Source: Bacteroidota bacterium (lineage in GTDB: Bacteria > Bacteroidota > Bacteroidia > NS11-12g > UBA955). From it: a stretch of DNA of 25,697 nt. The stretch's first letter is position 1; every line of letters begins with the position of its first letter. Location of the stretch: assembly GCA_027488495.1 (NCBI GenBank), contig JAIYBO010000070.1:1-25697 (forward strand), given 5' to 3'. Shown in pieces: positions 16,686 to 23,077 of this stretch. The notes beneath the pieces are model-generated. The model ran no database searches, was not told the origin of the DNA, and saw nothing but the letters and a program-made list of their open reading frames with translations. The position numbers and the translations under genes were made by a program.

Positions 16686-17705
16686 AGCTGTCTCCTTAAT
16701 AAACTTCACCACCCCGCCCATGAAGACCGCTTGATCGTCCCACATGGATAGGTGGCTGCCGTTAGGACAATACAAAAACTGACCGTGCTGAACCGCCTTC
16801 GCCTGCCATTCCATCGCTTTGGGGTCCATGGTGTCGTATTTGGCGCCAATCATCAGCGTGGGCACCGCAATTTCGTGCAAGCGCGATTTAACATCCCACT
16901 TGGCGAGCCGACCGCTGATACCGAATTCGCTCGGACCTTGCATCATCGTATAGATTTCGCCGTTGGCGTGTTTGAAGGCACTGTCTAGGGGCGATGGCCA
17001 TTGGGCTAACCGACAGATATGCTGCTTATAAAAGTGGGGCATCAGTAGTTCCATGTAGCGCGGATTACTGAAATCTTGGTTCTTTTCGATGGTTCGAACT
17101 TCGGCCAGGACCTTGGGATCCATTTGTTTCGCAAGGACTTCGGCGGCGTATTTCCCATATTCGGGGGCGCTGGCCATCATGTTGGAAACGATGAGTCCTT
17201 TGAGGTTTTGCTGGTATTTGAGGGCGTATTCCATGGCCAAAATGCCACCCCAAGAGTTGCCGAGCAGGTAAAAATTGGATGCATCCGCCCCGATGGCTTT
17301 CCGCACTTGCTCTACTTCTTCCACGAATCGCTCGGTGGTCCACAAGCTGGAATCTTTGGGCTGATCGCTGTAGAACGACCCCAGTTGATCGTACTGATAA
17401 AACTCGAACTGCTCTTTGATGAAAAACGGCTCTAAGCACTGCATATACTCATGGGTCATGGCCGGTCCGCCGTGCAGCAACAGGATTTTGATCTTGTTAT
17501 TCTGTCCGAACCGCTGCGTCCACACCTTAAACTCTCCCACCGGCGTTTGGATGGGAATGCGGGTAATGACGGAGCTATCGGGTGGCCAGGGGGCTTGGTC
17601 ATCGGCGGTTTTCTGGGCGATGTTTTGGCAGGACGTTGACAGGGCCAGTGTCATCAGGCACAGCAGGGCGATGAACAGGTTTTTGGAGCGATGTTGGGGC
17701 TTCAT
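16662..17705 (-). CDS. Lipoprotein alpha/beta hydrolase, proline iminopeptidase-like
   Basis: A 347-residue alpha/beta-hydrolase of the proline iminopeptidase (S33) type. The N-terminus MKPQHRSKNLFIALLCLMTL followed by ALSTSC is a lipoprotein signal with lipid-attachment Cys26. The oxyanion-hole motif LLLHGGPAM (about 75-83), nucleophile elbow LLGNSWGG (Ser151), acid in IGAKYDTMD (Asp291) and NGSHLSMW (His318) form a full catalytic set. S33 peptidases release N-terminal proline from peptides; related members act on other amides or esters, so the substrate is open. Being a lipoprotein it probably works in the periplasm or on the outer membrane. It lies 37 bases downstream of the ATPase gene on the same strand; co-transcription is possible but not shown. 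Confidence 0.9.
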   Translation of the reverse strand: MKPQHRSKNLFIALLCLMTLALSTSCQNIAQKTADDQAPWPPDSSVITRIPIQTPVGEFKVWTQRFGQNNKIKILLLHGGPAMTHEYMQCLEPFFIKEQFEFYQYDQLGSFYSDQPKDSSLWTTERFVEEVEQVRKAIGADASNFYLLGNSWGGILAMEYALKYQQNLKGLIVSNMMASAPEYGKYAAEVLAKQMDPKVLAEVRTIEKNQDFSNPRYMELLMPHFYKQHICRLAQWPSPLDSAFKHANGEIYTMMQGPSEFGISGRLAKWDVKSRLHEIAVPTLMIGAKYDTMDPKAMEWQAKAVQHGQFLYCPNGSHLSMWDDQAVFMGGVVKFIKETASAKLKIN

Positions 17706-17742
17706 GGAAATGGCAAGTTATGAAATAAATGGATGAGGGTGT

Positions 17743-19074
17743 TTACAGAACCTCCAATGGCTTGGTATTCAACACAGAAATTGCATACAACGGAATCACT
17801 TTCACCTGGTCAAATTCTCCAAAATTTTCCAATGACGTTCGTACACCCCACTTCGACTTCTTTTCATCCATAAACAAATACATGCTTTGCATGGCGCCTT
17901 TTGTACCGGCCTTTACTTCTACCGGAACGATGGATGTTTGGTTTTGTACAACATAATCAACCTCCGCTTGGCTGCTTTTCGATTCGCGATGCCAATAATG
18001 CAAGCCCGATCGCTGATAGCTATCACCAGATTTAATCATTTCTAGTCCCACAAACAACTCAGCAATATTTCCTTTATTGACAATTTCCACATCGTCTTTC
18101 AAGAGCAGCGACGCGATATCCAGGCCCAGAATTCTTTGGTATATGCCGGTATCAAAGATCAACAATTTGACTTTTTTGGGATTGGCTTCTGCCCCGATGG
18201 GAAGACCGTTGCACGATGAATGCGTTACTTTGTATATCAGGCCTGCCATTTCTAACAAGTCAACAACTTGTTTCACCATTGGATTCGTCAATGACAGAAA
18301 TTCGTTGGAATACTTGAACCTAGCACCCACTTGCATGACCACACTGTCAAAAACTGACTTAATCGCGGATGGTTCAACTTGCTTCTTGTATTTAACAAAA
18401 TCGGCTTGAAGTGCAATGATTAAATCATCGAGAATTCGCTGAACTTCCAGCAAATCACCTTGCACAACATAGGTCTTAACAGCTTGGGGCATTCCGCCGA
18501 TGATCAAGAACTTTTTAAAATAGGTTTTGATTTTTTCATGAATCAACGGATTAAGTGGGATGGCCGAATTAGACGCCGTCATTGCATTAACCAATGAATC
18601 TTCATTCAAAGCACCCAAAAATTCATTGAATGAAAACGGATACATAAACATGGATCGCACCCTACCCACCCCAAACGACGGCAGGGCAGACAACGCAAAT
18701 TCTAACAGGGAACCCGCGGCGATGACATGCAAATTGGGTTTCTTTTCGTAAAAATAACGAAGCTTAGAAATTGCTGCCAAACTCGCTTGAATTTCATCCA
18801 GAAAAACCAGCGTTTTACCTTCAATGATCTTGGTTCCTGTGAGAATCGACAGCTGTTCTATCAAATCATCGATGTCGGAAGCACTTTCAAATAGGCGTTG
18901 GTATTCTGGTTTCTCGTCGAAGTTGATTTCTACGAAGTGCTCAAAATGCTTCGACAAATTTCTCACAGCGGAGGACTTACCCACCTGTCGGGCACCCCTA
19001 ATCAGCAGTGGTTTTCTCGATGGCGATTCCTTCCAATCAAGCAGCGCTTTGTCGATATGTCTTTTTAAATACAT
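17743..19074 (-). CDS. AAA_14/DUF4143 family ATPase
   Basis: A 443-residue AAA+-like ATPase of the AAA_14 plus DUF4143 type. Walker A is RGARQVGKSS (Lys33), Walker B LVFLDEIQAS (Asp93, Glu94), and a sensor-like AAGSLLEFAL follows. The C-terminal half (DUF4143) carries the conserved GGMPQAVKTY and an EVDYVVQ...VPVEVKAG arrangement resembling a PD-(D/E)XK nuclease-like fold. These proteins are widespread in bacterial and archaeal genomes, often in multiple copies and in mobile or accessory regions; no firm function is known. The gene is intact and full length. The ATG at 19074 lies about 30 bases downstream of a minus-strand TATTTTTG box in the tandem repeat array. Confidence 0.92.
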   Translation of the reverse strand: MYLKRHIDKALLDWKESPSRKPLLIRGARQVGKSSAVRNLSKHFEHFVEINFDEKPEYQRLFESASDIDDLIEQLSILTGTKIIEGKTLVFLDEIQASLAAISKLRYFYEKKPNLHVIAAGSLLEFALSALPSFGVGRVRSMFMYPFSFNEFLGALNEDSLVNAMTASNSAIPLNPLIHEKIKTYFKKFLIIGGMPQAVKTYVVQGDLLEVQRILDDLIIALQADFVKYKKQVEPSAIKSVFDSVVMQVGARFKYSNEFLSLTNPMVKQVVDLLEMAGLIYKVTHSSCNGLPIGAEANPKKVKLLIFDTGIYQRILGLDIASLLLKDDVEIVNKGNIAELFVGLEMIKSGDSYQRSGLHYWHRESKSSQAEVDYVVQNQTSIVPVEVKAGTKGAMQSMYLFMDEKKSKWGVRTSLENFGEFDQVKVIPLYAISVLNTKPLEVL

Positions 19075-19103
19075 GAAAACCGATGATATTGTATCATTTA
19101 CGG

Positions 19104-19209
19104 ATCAAAAATACAAAATACAAACCAATAATTGGTCTAATTCATCAAAAATACAAACCAATAATGGACCCAAATCATCAAAAATACAAACCGCAAATCA
19201 AAACAAGGT
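19104..19209. repeat. 33-bp tandem repeat, three imperfect copies
   Basis: Three units with a 33-bp period share ATACAAACC plus flanks: 19111-19143, 19144-19176 and 19177-19209. The shared CAAACC starts at 19121, 19154 and 19187. On the minus strand the repeats present TTTGTATTTTTGAT, each containing TATTTTTG, a match to the Bacteroidota -7 box. The box nearest the ATPase gene (19106-19113) is displaced by an additional 7-bp duplication (ATACAAA). The array sits directly upstream of the ATPase start at 19074, so it is likely promoter or regulator-binding DNA. Confidence 0.85.
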
Positions 19210-19301
19210 CCGAGGATCCATCCTCAGAAGTTGTTGCCATGACAGTCCGCCAAAATGGGCTCATCATCCCATAAGTAAAAGAATTTCAACCATTTGCGAA
19301 A

Positions 19302-19321
19302 TTACTCAATGGATTGAGTAA
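19302..19321. repeat. 20-bp palindrome TTACTCAAT-GG-ATTGAGTAA
   Basis: Nine-base perfect arms around GG. It abuts the P element and resembles its palindromic core, so it may be a degenerate third copy or a paired operator half. Confidence 0.8.
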
Positions 19322-19356
19322 AATTACTCAGTGTATTGAGTAATTTCCGGAAAGGC
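19322..19356. repeat. P element, copy 1 (35 bp)
   Basis: AATTACTC, two variable bases, then TGTATTGAGTAATTTCCGGAAAGGC (given in parts: TGTATTGAGTAATTT, CCGGAAAGGC). It is 33/35 identical to 20608-20642. It contains the inverted repeat AAATTACTCA/TGAGTAATTT (arms 19321-19330 and 19337-19346) overlapping a second palindrome, TTTCCGGAAA. It lies 33 bases past the stop of the lipoprotein gene (19390) and could act as its terminator, but the same element also recurs after the next gene. Confidence 0.85.
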
Positions 19357-19389
19357 CTATAGCGCTTCGGGTTTGGTTCGGAGATTCTA

Positions 19390-20226
19390 TTAAATAAATA
19401 AGTCACCCGACAATAATATCGACATCCAAATAATCATCAATAAACACAAAATGAAGCCAACCACTGACCATGTAATTCCTGCATTAGCACGCTTACGAAT
19501 TTTACCATTGTTTGGGGAAAGCATTTTCGCCTCTGAACCATTTGAAATCGCAATAACCCCAAAAGCAATACCGATTAAAAACACACTTGTAGGAATGCTT
19601 AGTATTCCAAATAACAATGATTGATTAGCTTTACGTTGAGCCATTTCCTCTGTGGTTTCTCCCGGTCTCGGCGTAGGACCATTATTTACATTTTCATAAT
19701 TAGGATCAAGTTTTTGTGCCTGATTTTTTAAGACGCTATGAATTATTGCGAATACAATTGCTGGATAAAACAGAATAATGGTAGCCAGAGCTAGAATCCC
19801 ATATATCCGCGCTTTATGTGTTTTCCGTTGGGCCATCTGCTCAACAGTCTCTCCTTTTCTTGGTTTAGGAACCGCAGCGCTGTTGATGTTGGTATGATAA
19901 GTCGCTTGACCTTTTACGATGCGATGATTATCGGTACTCAGTGCTGGGCGCATCGATGTTGAAACAGAACCATCTTTTGATGTCAGTTCCTTTACATCGC
20001 GACAATCTGCCACCACCGATGGTGATACCATATCTATTTCATTTGTTTCCACTTTCGAGGATGGATGCTTAGGCGCTTTTACCTTATCGTTGTTTGTGGA
20101 TCCGTTTCCTTTTGCATTCCATTGGATATGGAACCCTGATGAATACAATCGCTTCTCCATGGAGCACGACGAGAACCACAGCACAACTGCAAACACGCTA
20201 ACCCATTTAAATACATTCATTTTCAT
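19390..20226 (-). CDS. Lipoprotein with two QMAQRK repeats and membrane helices
   Basis: A 278-residue protein of unknown function. MKMNVFKWVSVFAVVLWFSSC is a lipoprotein signal; the residues after the Cys (SMEKRLYSSGFHIQWNAK) form a motif common in Bacteroidota lipoproteins. A polar, Ser/Lys-rich linker follows. The C-terminal part carries two copies of a module: P-PR-GET-EQMAQRK plus two hydrophobic helices (GILALATIILFYPAIVFAII, then FGILSIPTSVFLIGIAFGVI), with a final helix pair near the end (VVGFILCLLMIIWMSILL). The modules resemble small DUF4190-type membrane domains. A lipoprotein signal on a polytopic protein is odd but seen in this phylum. A second ATG at 20220 is equally possible. 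It occupies the first of two P-gene-R units. Confidence 0.75.
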   Translation of the reverse strand: MKMNVFKWVSVFAVVLWFSSCSMEKRLYSSGFHIQWNAKGNGSTNNDKVKAPKHPSSKVETNEIDMVSPSVVADCRDVKELTSKDGSVSTSMRPALSTDNHRIVKGQATYHTNINSAAVPKPRKGETVEQMAQRKTHKARIYGILALATIILFYPAIVFAIIHSVLKNQAQKLDPNYENVNNGPTPRPGETTEEMAQRKANQSLLFGILSIPTSVFLIGIAFGVIAISNGSEAKMLSPNNGKIRKRANAGITWSVVGFILCLLMIIWMSILLSGDLFI

Positions 20227-20300
20227 GCGACGAACTTATCAAATAGAAACAGGTATGCATTACGGATTTTCGCAAATCCGGATTGGAAATATTACGGAAA

Positions 20301-20509
20301 ATCGCAATGACTCAACAGTTCAAAACTTTGCCCAAATACCACTTAAGTTCGAAAAAGTGTATGCCCACCACACTTTTAAGGACTTAAAAATGTAAAATTT
20401 CACACTTTTGGCGAGTTAAGTGGGTTTTCACCCAACTAATCCGCCGAATCAATATATTTGTTGGGTATGTCAAACACCGACAAACTCACAGAGGCACTTA
20501 TAAAGTTCA
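20301..20509. repeat. R element, copy 1 (209-bp direct repeat)
   Basis: Aligns without gaps to 21704-21912 at an offset of 1403 bases; I count 11 differences in 209, most in the first 31 bases. Weaker similarity reaches left to about 20231 at the same offset. Inside it are outer arms CCACTTAA (20339-20346) and TTAAGTGG (20416-20423) with nested AAAAGTGT/ACACTTTT, and a + strand TATATTTG (20453-20460) just before an ATG. The repeat lies upstream of the minus-strand lipoprotein gene. The match stops abruptly after the 14th codon of the + strand frame. Confidence 0.92.
20453..20460 (+). promoter_or_regulatory. -7 box in R copy 1
   Basis: TATATTTG is an exact TAnnTTTG match, six bases before the ATG of the MSNTDKL remnant at 20467. 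No TTG at the -33 distance. It probably once drove the gene truncated here. Confidence 0.5.
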
Positions 20510-20535
20510 GTCCCGTTCAAAGTGGTGAAATTTGA
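20467..20535 (+). pseudogene. N-terminal remnant, MazG-like pyrophosphohydrolase start (copy 1)
   Basis: The frame opens MSNTDKLTEALIKF and then runs into unrelated SPVQSGEI and a TGA. The first 14 residues match those of the second copy at 21870 and resemble the N-termini of small MazG-like nucleotide pyrophosphohydrolases, where L-KFRDERDW normally follows; this identification rests on 14 residues and is tentative. The break coincides exactly with the end of the R repeat. It is very unlikely to make a functional product. Confidence 0.45.
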
Positions 20536-20607
20536 CCACTTTAAATCCCAACACTTGAAGGTAGCCAAAGGGATCAGGCAAATCAAACTTCGTAATAAAT
20601 TTCCGAG

Positions 20608-20642
20608 AATTACTCGTTGTATTGAGTAATTTCCGGAAAGGC
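20608..20642. repeat. P element, copy 2 (35 bp)
   Basis: 33/35 identical to 19322-19356, ending in the same TTTCCGGAAAGGC. It lies 14 bases past the stop of the beta-barrel-like gene (20657), the same relative position as copy 1 after the lipoprotein gene. The palindrome arms are slightly less complete here (ACTCGT instead of ACTCAG). Confidence 0.85.
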
Positions 20643-20656
20643 AGCTTCATTCACAA

Positions 20657-21616
20657 TTATTTCCCAAATTTTCGGGTCCATGAAACAAAGGGAATTCCAA
20701 AAATCCCATCGCCCCAGTATACATCATACGCTCCCAATACAGCCACATCTATCGCGCTTTTCCTACCGGCATAAAAACGCATGCCTGGACCACCCACGAT
20801 CAGATCGCCCACATACCAAACCTCTCCCATCAAACTGGCAGAAGAACTCACCCTTTGGTTAAAGCTCAACGAAATTGCAGGGCGGACTTCATTTTCACGG
20901 GAATAAGTATAAGTATAATCAAACGTAACGGGATCATAGTAATATCTCGTATACTTTTGAGACAAACCCAATACACCGCCATTGATCGTTACATTGCTTT
21001 CGGGGTTTCCAAAGGTTAAACCCACATATCCTACACCCAACCAGATACCCGGATCGATGTACGACAATGAACCCGCTTGAACGCCCGTTGCTAAATACAC
21101 ATTCTGTTTTCCATCTGCCGATTCAGACAAAGTATTGGTATACTTCACATTCACCAAAAATGGAGCCGCCCAAATGGGAGCCGCTGCCCCAATACTCCAA
21201 TGATCGTTCAACGCGTATTGCGCTTGAAATGCTAAATAATAAATGGCTTGAACATATCCCTCTCCTTTTTTCATTGGGATACCAGATGGTGAATAATAAT
21301 AACGGCTCGGGTGTGGATTTGGGAATATTCGTTTTCCCGCCAATACTGGCATCTTTGCCACCGAGGATATTGATTTGATTTGGTATTTCGGAATCAAAAT
21401 CAACCCTTTATCTGCGGTCAATATGCCAATTTCACGACCGTCATCAGACACTTTTTTTCCCGTGATCGTGCTATTATCATTCAACTCCACCATGTATTCA
21501 ACATCATTGGTATCTGCAGATACCACGTTCGCGGAATTGTTGGCTTGTTCTGTTTGGGCATTGACTTTCATTACAGAAAAGCCGAGCACCATAAATATCA
21601 TCATGTATTTTTTCAT
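20657..21616 (-). CDS. Secreted beta-barrel-like protein of unknown function
   Basis: A 319-residue exported protein. MKKYMMIFMVLGFSVMKVNAQ is a signal peptide; an ATG two codons upstream (21622) is an alternative start. The first mature domain (YMVELNDNSTITGKKVSDDG, then LILIPKYQIKSI) is a small beta domain seen in other Bacteroidota secreted proteins. The rest is rich in alternating aromatic/glycine strands (YVQAIYYLAFQAQYALNDHW, SIGAAAPIWAAPF, IWLGVGYVGLTFGN) and ends FVSWTRKFGK, with a terminal aromatic-rich strand as in outer-membrane barrels. Outer-membrane location is therefore likely; function unknown. It fills the second of two P-gene-R units and is unrelated in sequence to the lipoprotein in the first. 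Confidence 0.8.
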   Translation of the reverse strand: MKKYMMIFMVLGFSVMKVNAQTEQANNSANVVSADTNDVEYMVELNDNSTITGKKVSDDGREIGILTADKGLILIPKYQIKSISSVAKMPVLAGKRIFPNPHPSRYYYSPSGIPMKKGEGYVQAIYYLAFQAQYALNDHWSIGAAAPIWAAPFLVNVKYTNTLSESADGKQNVYLATGVQAGSLSYIDPGIWLGVGYVGLTFGNPESNVTINGGVLGLSQKYTRYYYDPVTFDYTYTYSRENEVRPAISLSFNQRVSSSASLMGEVWYVGDLIVGGPGMRFYAGRKSAIDVAVLGAYDVYWGDGIFGIPFVSWTRKFGK

Positions 21617-21703
21617 AGTCATTGATTTGACAACGAAGTTATACTACTATCAAATGGTTCTATTACGGCTTATCGCAAATGGCGTCGCCTACTTTTAAGG
21701 AAT

Positions 21704-21912
21704 ATCGCAATGATTCAACAATTCAAAATCTCAACCAAATACCACTTAAGTTCGAAAAAGTGTATGCCCACCACACTTTTAAGGACTTAAAAATGTAAAA
21801 TTTCACACTTTTGGCGAGTTAAGTGGGTTCCCACCCAACTAATCCGCCGAATCAATATATTTGTTGGGTATGTCAAACACCGACAAACTCACGGAGGCAC
21901 TTGTAAAGTTCA
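21704..21912. repeat. R element, copy 2 (209-bp direct repeat)
   Basis: Second copy of the repeat described at 20301-20509, same orientation, upstream of the beta-barrel-like gene. Inverted-repeat arms fall at 21742-21749 and 21819-21826. Beyond 21912 the sequence differs from copy 1 and continues into the fused DUF2075 fragment. Confidence 0.92.
21856..21863 (+). promoter_or_regulatory. -7 box in R copy 2
   Basis: TATATTTG, six bases before the ATG at 21870. It is the only recognisable promoter upstream of the HNH-HIT gene at 22100 and could still drive it. Confidence 0.5.
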
Positions 21913-22086
21913 AAAAACAACGTTTTCGGCTGGAAGAAGCGGATAAAGGGAGCCCCGAAGCAGGCCACTGCGGACTTGGATTTGACCATCAAGAACACCT
22001 ACCGCACGCTGATGACCCGCGGGATGAAGGGCTGTTACATCTTCTCGGAGGACGAGGAAACAAGGAATTGGTTTAGGGGGATTTAG
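21870..22086 (+). pseudogene. Deletion remnant: MazG-like start joined to DUF2075 helicase end
   Basis: From the ATG, 14 codons (MSNTDKLTEALVKF) repeat the copy 1 start. After base 21912 the meaningful frame shifts by one: it reads NNVFGWKKRIKGAPKQATAD, then DLTIKNTYRTLMTRGMKGCY and IFSEDEETRNWFRGI to a TAG at 22084-22086. That is the C-terminal end of a DUF2075 (superfamily 1 helicase-like) protein, where IKNTYRTLMTRGMKG is helicase motif VI. The ATG frame itself runs to a stop at 22076 without resemblance to anything. Almost all of DUF2075 and most of the upstream gene are missing, so this is a scar of an internal deletion. The DUF2075 end is a confident recognition; the MazG-like start is tentative. 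Confidence 0.72.
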
Positions 22087-22099
22087 GAACGATACAATT

Positions 22100-23077
22100 A
22101 TGAGCTACGATGCGCTAAAGAAGTATTTATTGCAGCAAATGAAAATGAGTCACGTGTATCAGCCCGTGATGCTGAAGCGTTTGCTCATAGGACATGGTTC
22201 TGCAAAAGTGGAAGAAATCGCTTTGGATTTGGTTCAGAACGATTTAAGTTAGATTGAATATTATACGGAGCGAGTCCACAATATGGTGGGTCGGGTATTG
22301 AGGACGAATGGATTGGTGGATCGCGACAAGAGCATTTATCAACTCAAAGATTTTCAAACGCTAAACAACCACGAGATTCAGGAATTGATTGAAATATGCG
22401 ATACTAAAATCAAGGACTATATTCAAAAAAGAGACCTTTCTATTTGGGATCATCGCAGGCGGAACCGCAAACCCATCGATGGCAGTATTCGATATCAGGT
22501 TCTAAATCGAGCACATAACCGATGCGAATTGTGCGGCATTTCATCGGACATCAAAGCACTGGAGGTAGACCACATTGTTCCTAAAAATTGGAATGGTGCG
22601 GATGATTTACACAATTACCAAGCCTTGTGTTATTCTTGCAACGCAAACAAACGTGATACCGATGACACTGATTTCAGAAACCGGGGTAAGGTTTTTGAAT
22701 GTCGCGAAACATACTGCGTATTTTGTCATCCAGACCGCGAAAAAATTGCTGAAAACAATCTGGCCTATGCGATCAAAGACGCCTACCCTGTTAGCGTTGG
22801 GCATACGCTTATCATTCCGAAGAGGCATTTTGATAGTTACTTTGACATCACACAGCCGGAATTGAATTCGGCTCAATCATTGATCAAAGAACTTCAACCA
22901 AAACTCATCGCATCCGATTCATCTATCACTGGTTACAACATCGGAATCAACCAAGGCGTTGATGCTGGACAAACGATATTCCACTGCCATATGCATTTGA
23001 TTCCAAGGCGGAAAGGCGATATCGAAAATCCCAGAGGTGGCGTTAGGAATTTGTTGGGAATAACAGGGATTTATTGA
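22100..23077 (+). pseudogene. HNH endonuclease-HIT hydrolase fusion with in-frame TAG
   Basis: One continuous frame from the ATG at 22100 to TGA at 23077, broken only by TAG at 22250-22252 (codon 51). N-terminal region: MSYDALKKYLLQQMKMSHVY onward, winged-helix-like. HNH domain (about 130-195): RYQVLNRAHNRCELC, LEVDHIVPKNWNGADDLHNY and LCYSCNANK, with zinc cysteines 142, 145, 177, 180 and the DH at 157-158. HIT domain (about 205-315): CVFC, VSVGHTLIIPKRHF and catalytic FHCHMHLIPRR (His295, 297, 299). All catalytic residues are intact. The codon at 51 is probably a former CAG, since the context ...DLS-stop-IEYY fits a Gln in family members I recall. Without suppression, a 264-residue product could start at the ATG at 22283, keeping both catalytic domains. 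It overlaps the convergent helicase gene by 7 bases. Confidence 0.85.

Larger units (their letters stand above)
19075..19389. other. Gene-free 315-bp region with repeat array and palindromes
   Basis: No convincing gene. It holds the 33-bp tandem array (19104-19209), a relatively plain stretch to about 19300, and two adjacent palindromes (19302-19321 and 19321-19346) leading into the 35-bp P element. A 63-codon + strand frame (19083-19274) translates the array as 11-residue repeats, but has no family support. Confidence 0.7.
20227..20656. other. 430-bp intergenic region between the two envelope genes
   Basis: It contains, left to right: a hairpin CGGATTT-TCGC-AAATCCG (20263-20280) just upstream of the lipoprotein gene, the R repeat (20301-20509), the 23-codon MSNTDKL remnant (20467-20535), an inverted repeat AAAGTGGT/ACCACTTT (20519-20542) and P element copy 2. 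No intact gene is seen. Confidence 0.7.

Noticed and set aside
19104..19209. CRISPR-like array
   Set aside because: Units are contiguous tandem repeats with degenerate ends; there are no unique spacers of constant length and no cas genes.
19083..19274. 63-codon + strand frame encoding 11-residue repeats (HQKYKPI)
   Set aside because: The repeat period of 33 bp is a multiple of three by itself; the frame lacks family support and the DNA looks like promoter repeats facing the other way.
20301..21912. Insertion sequence or transposon
   Set aside because: No transposase gene, no terminal inverted repeats and no target duplication could be seen around either R copy or the unit they bound.
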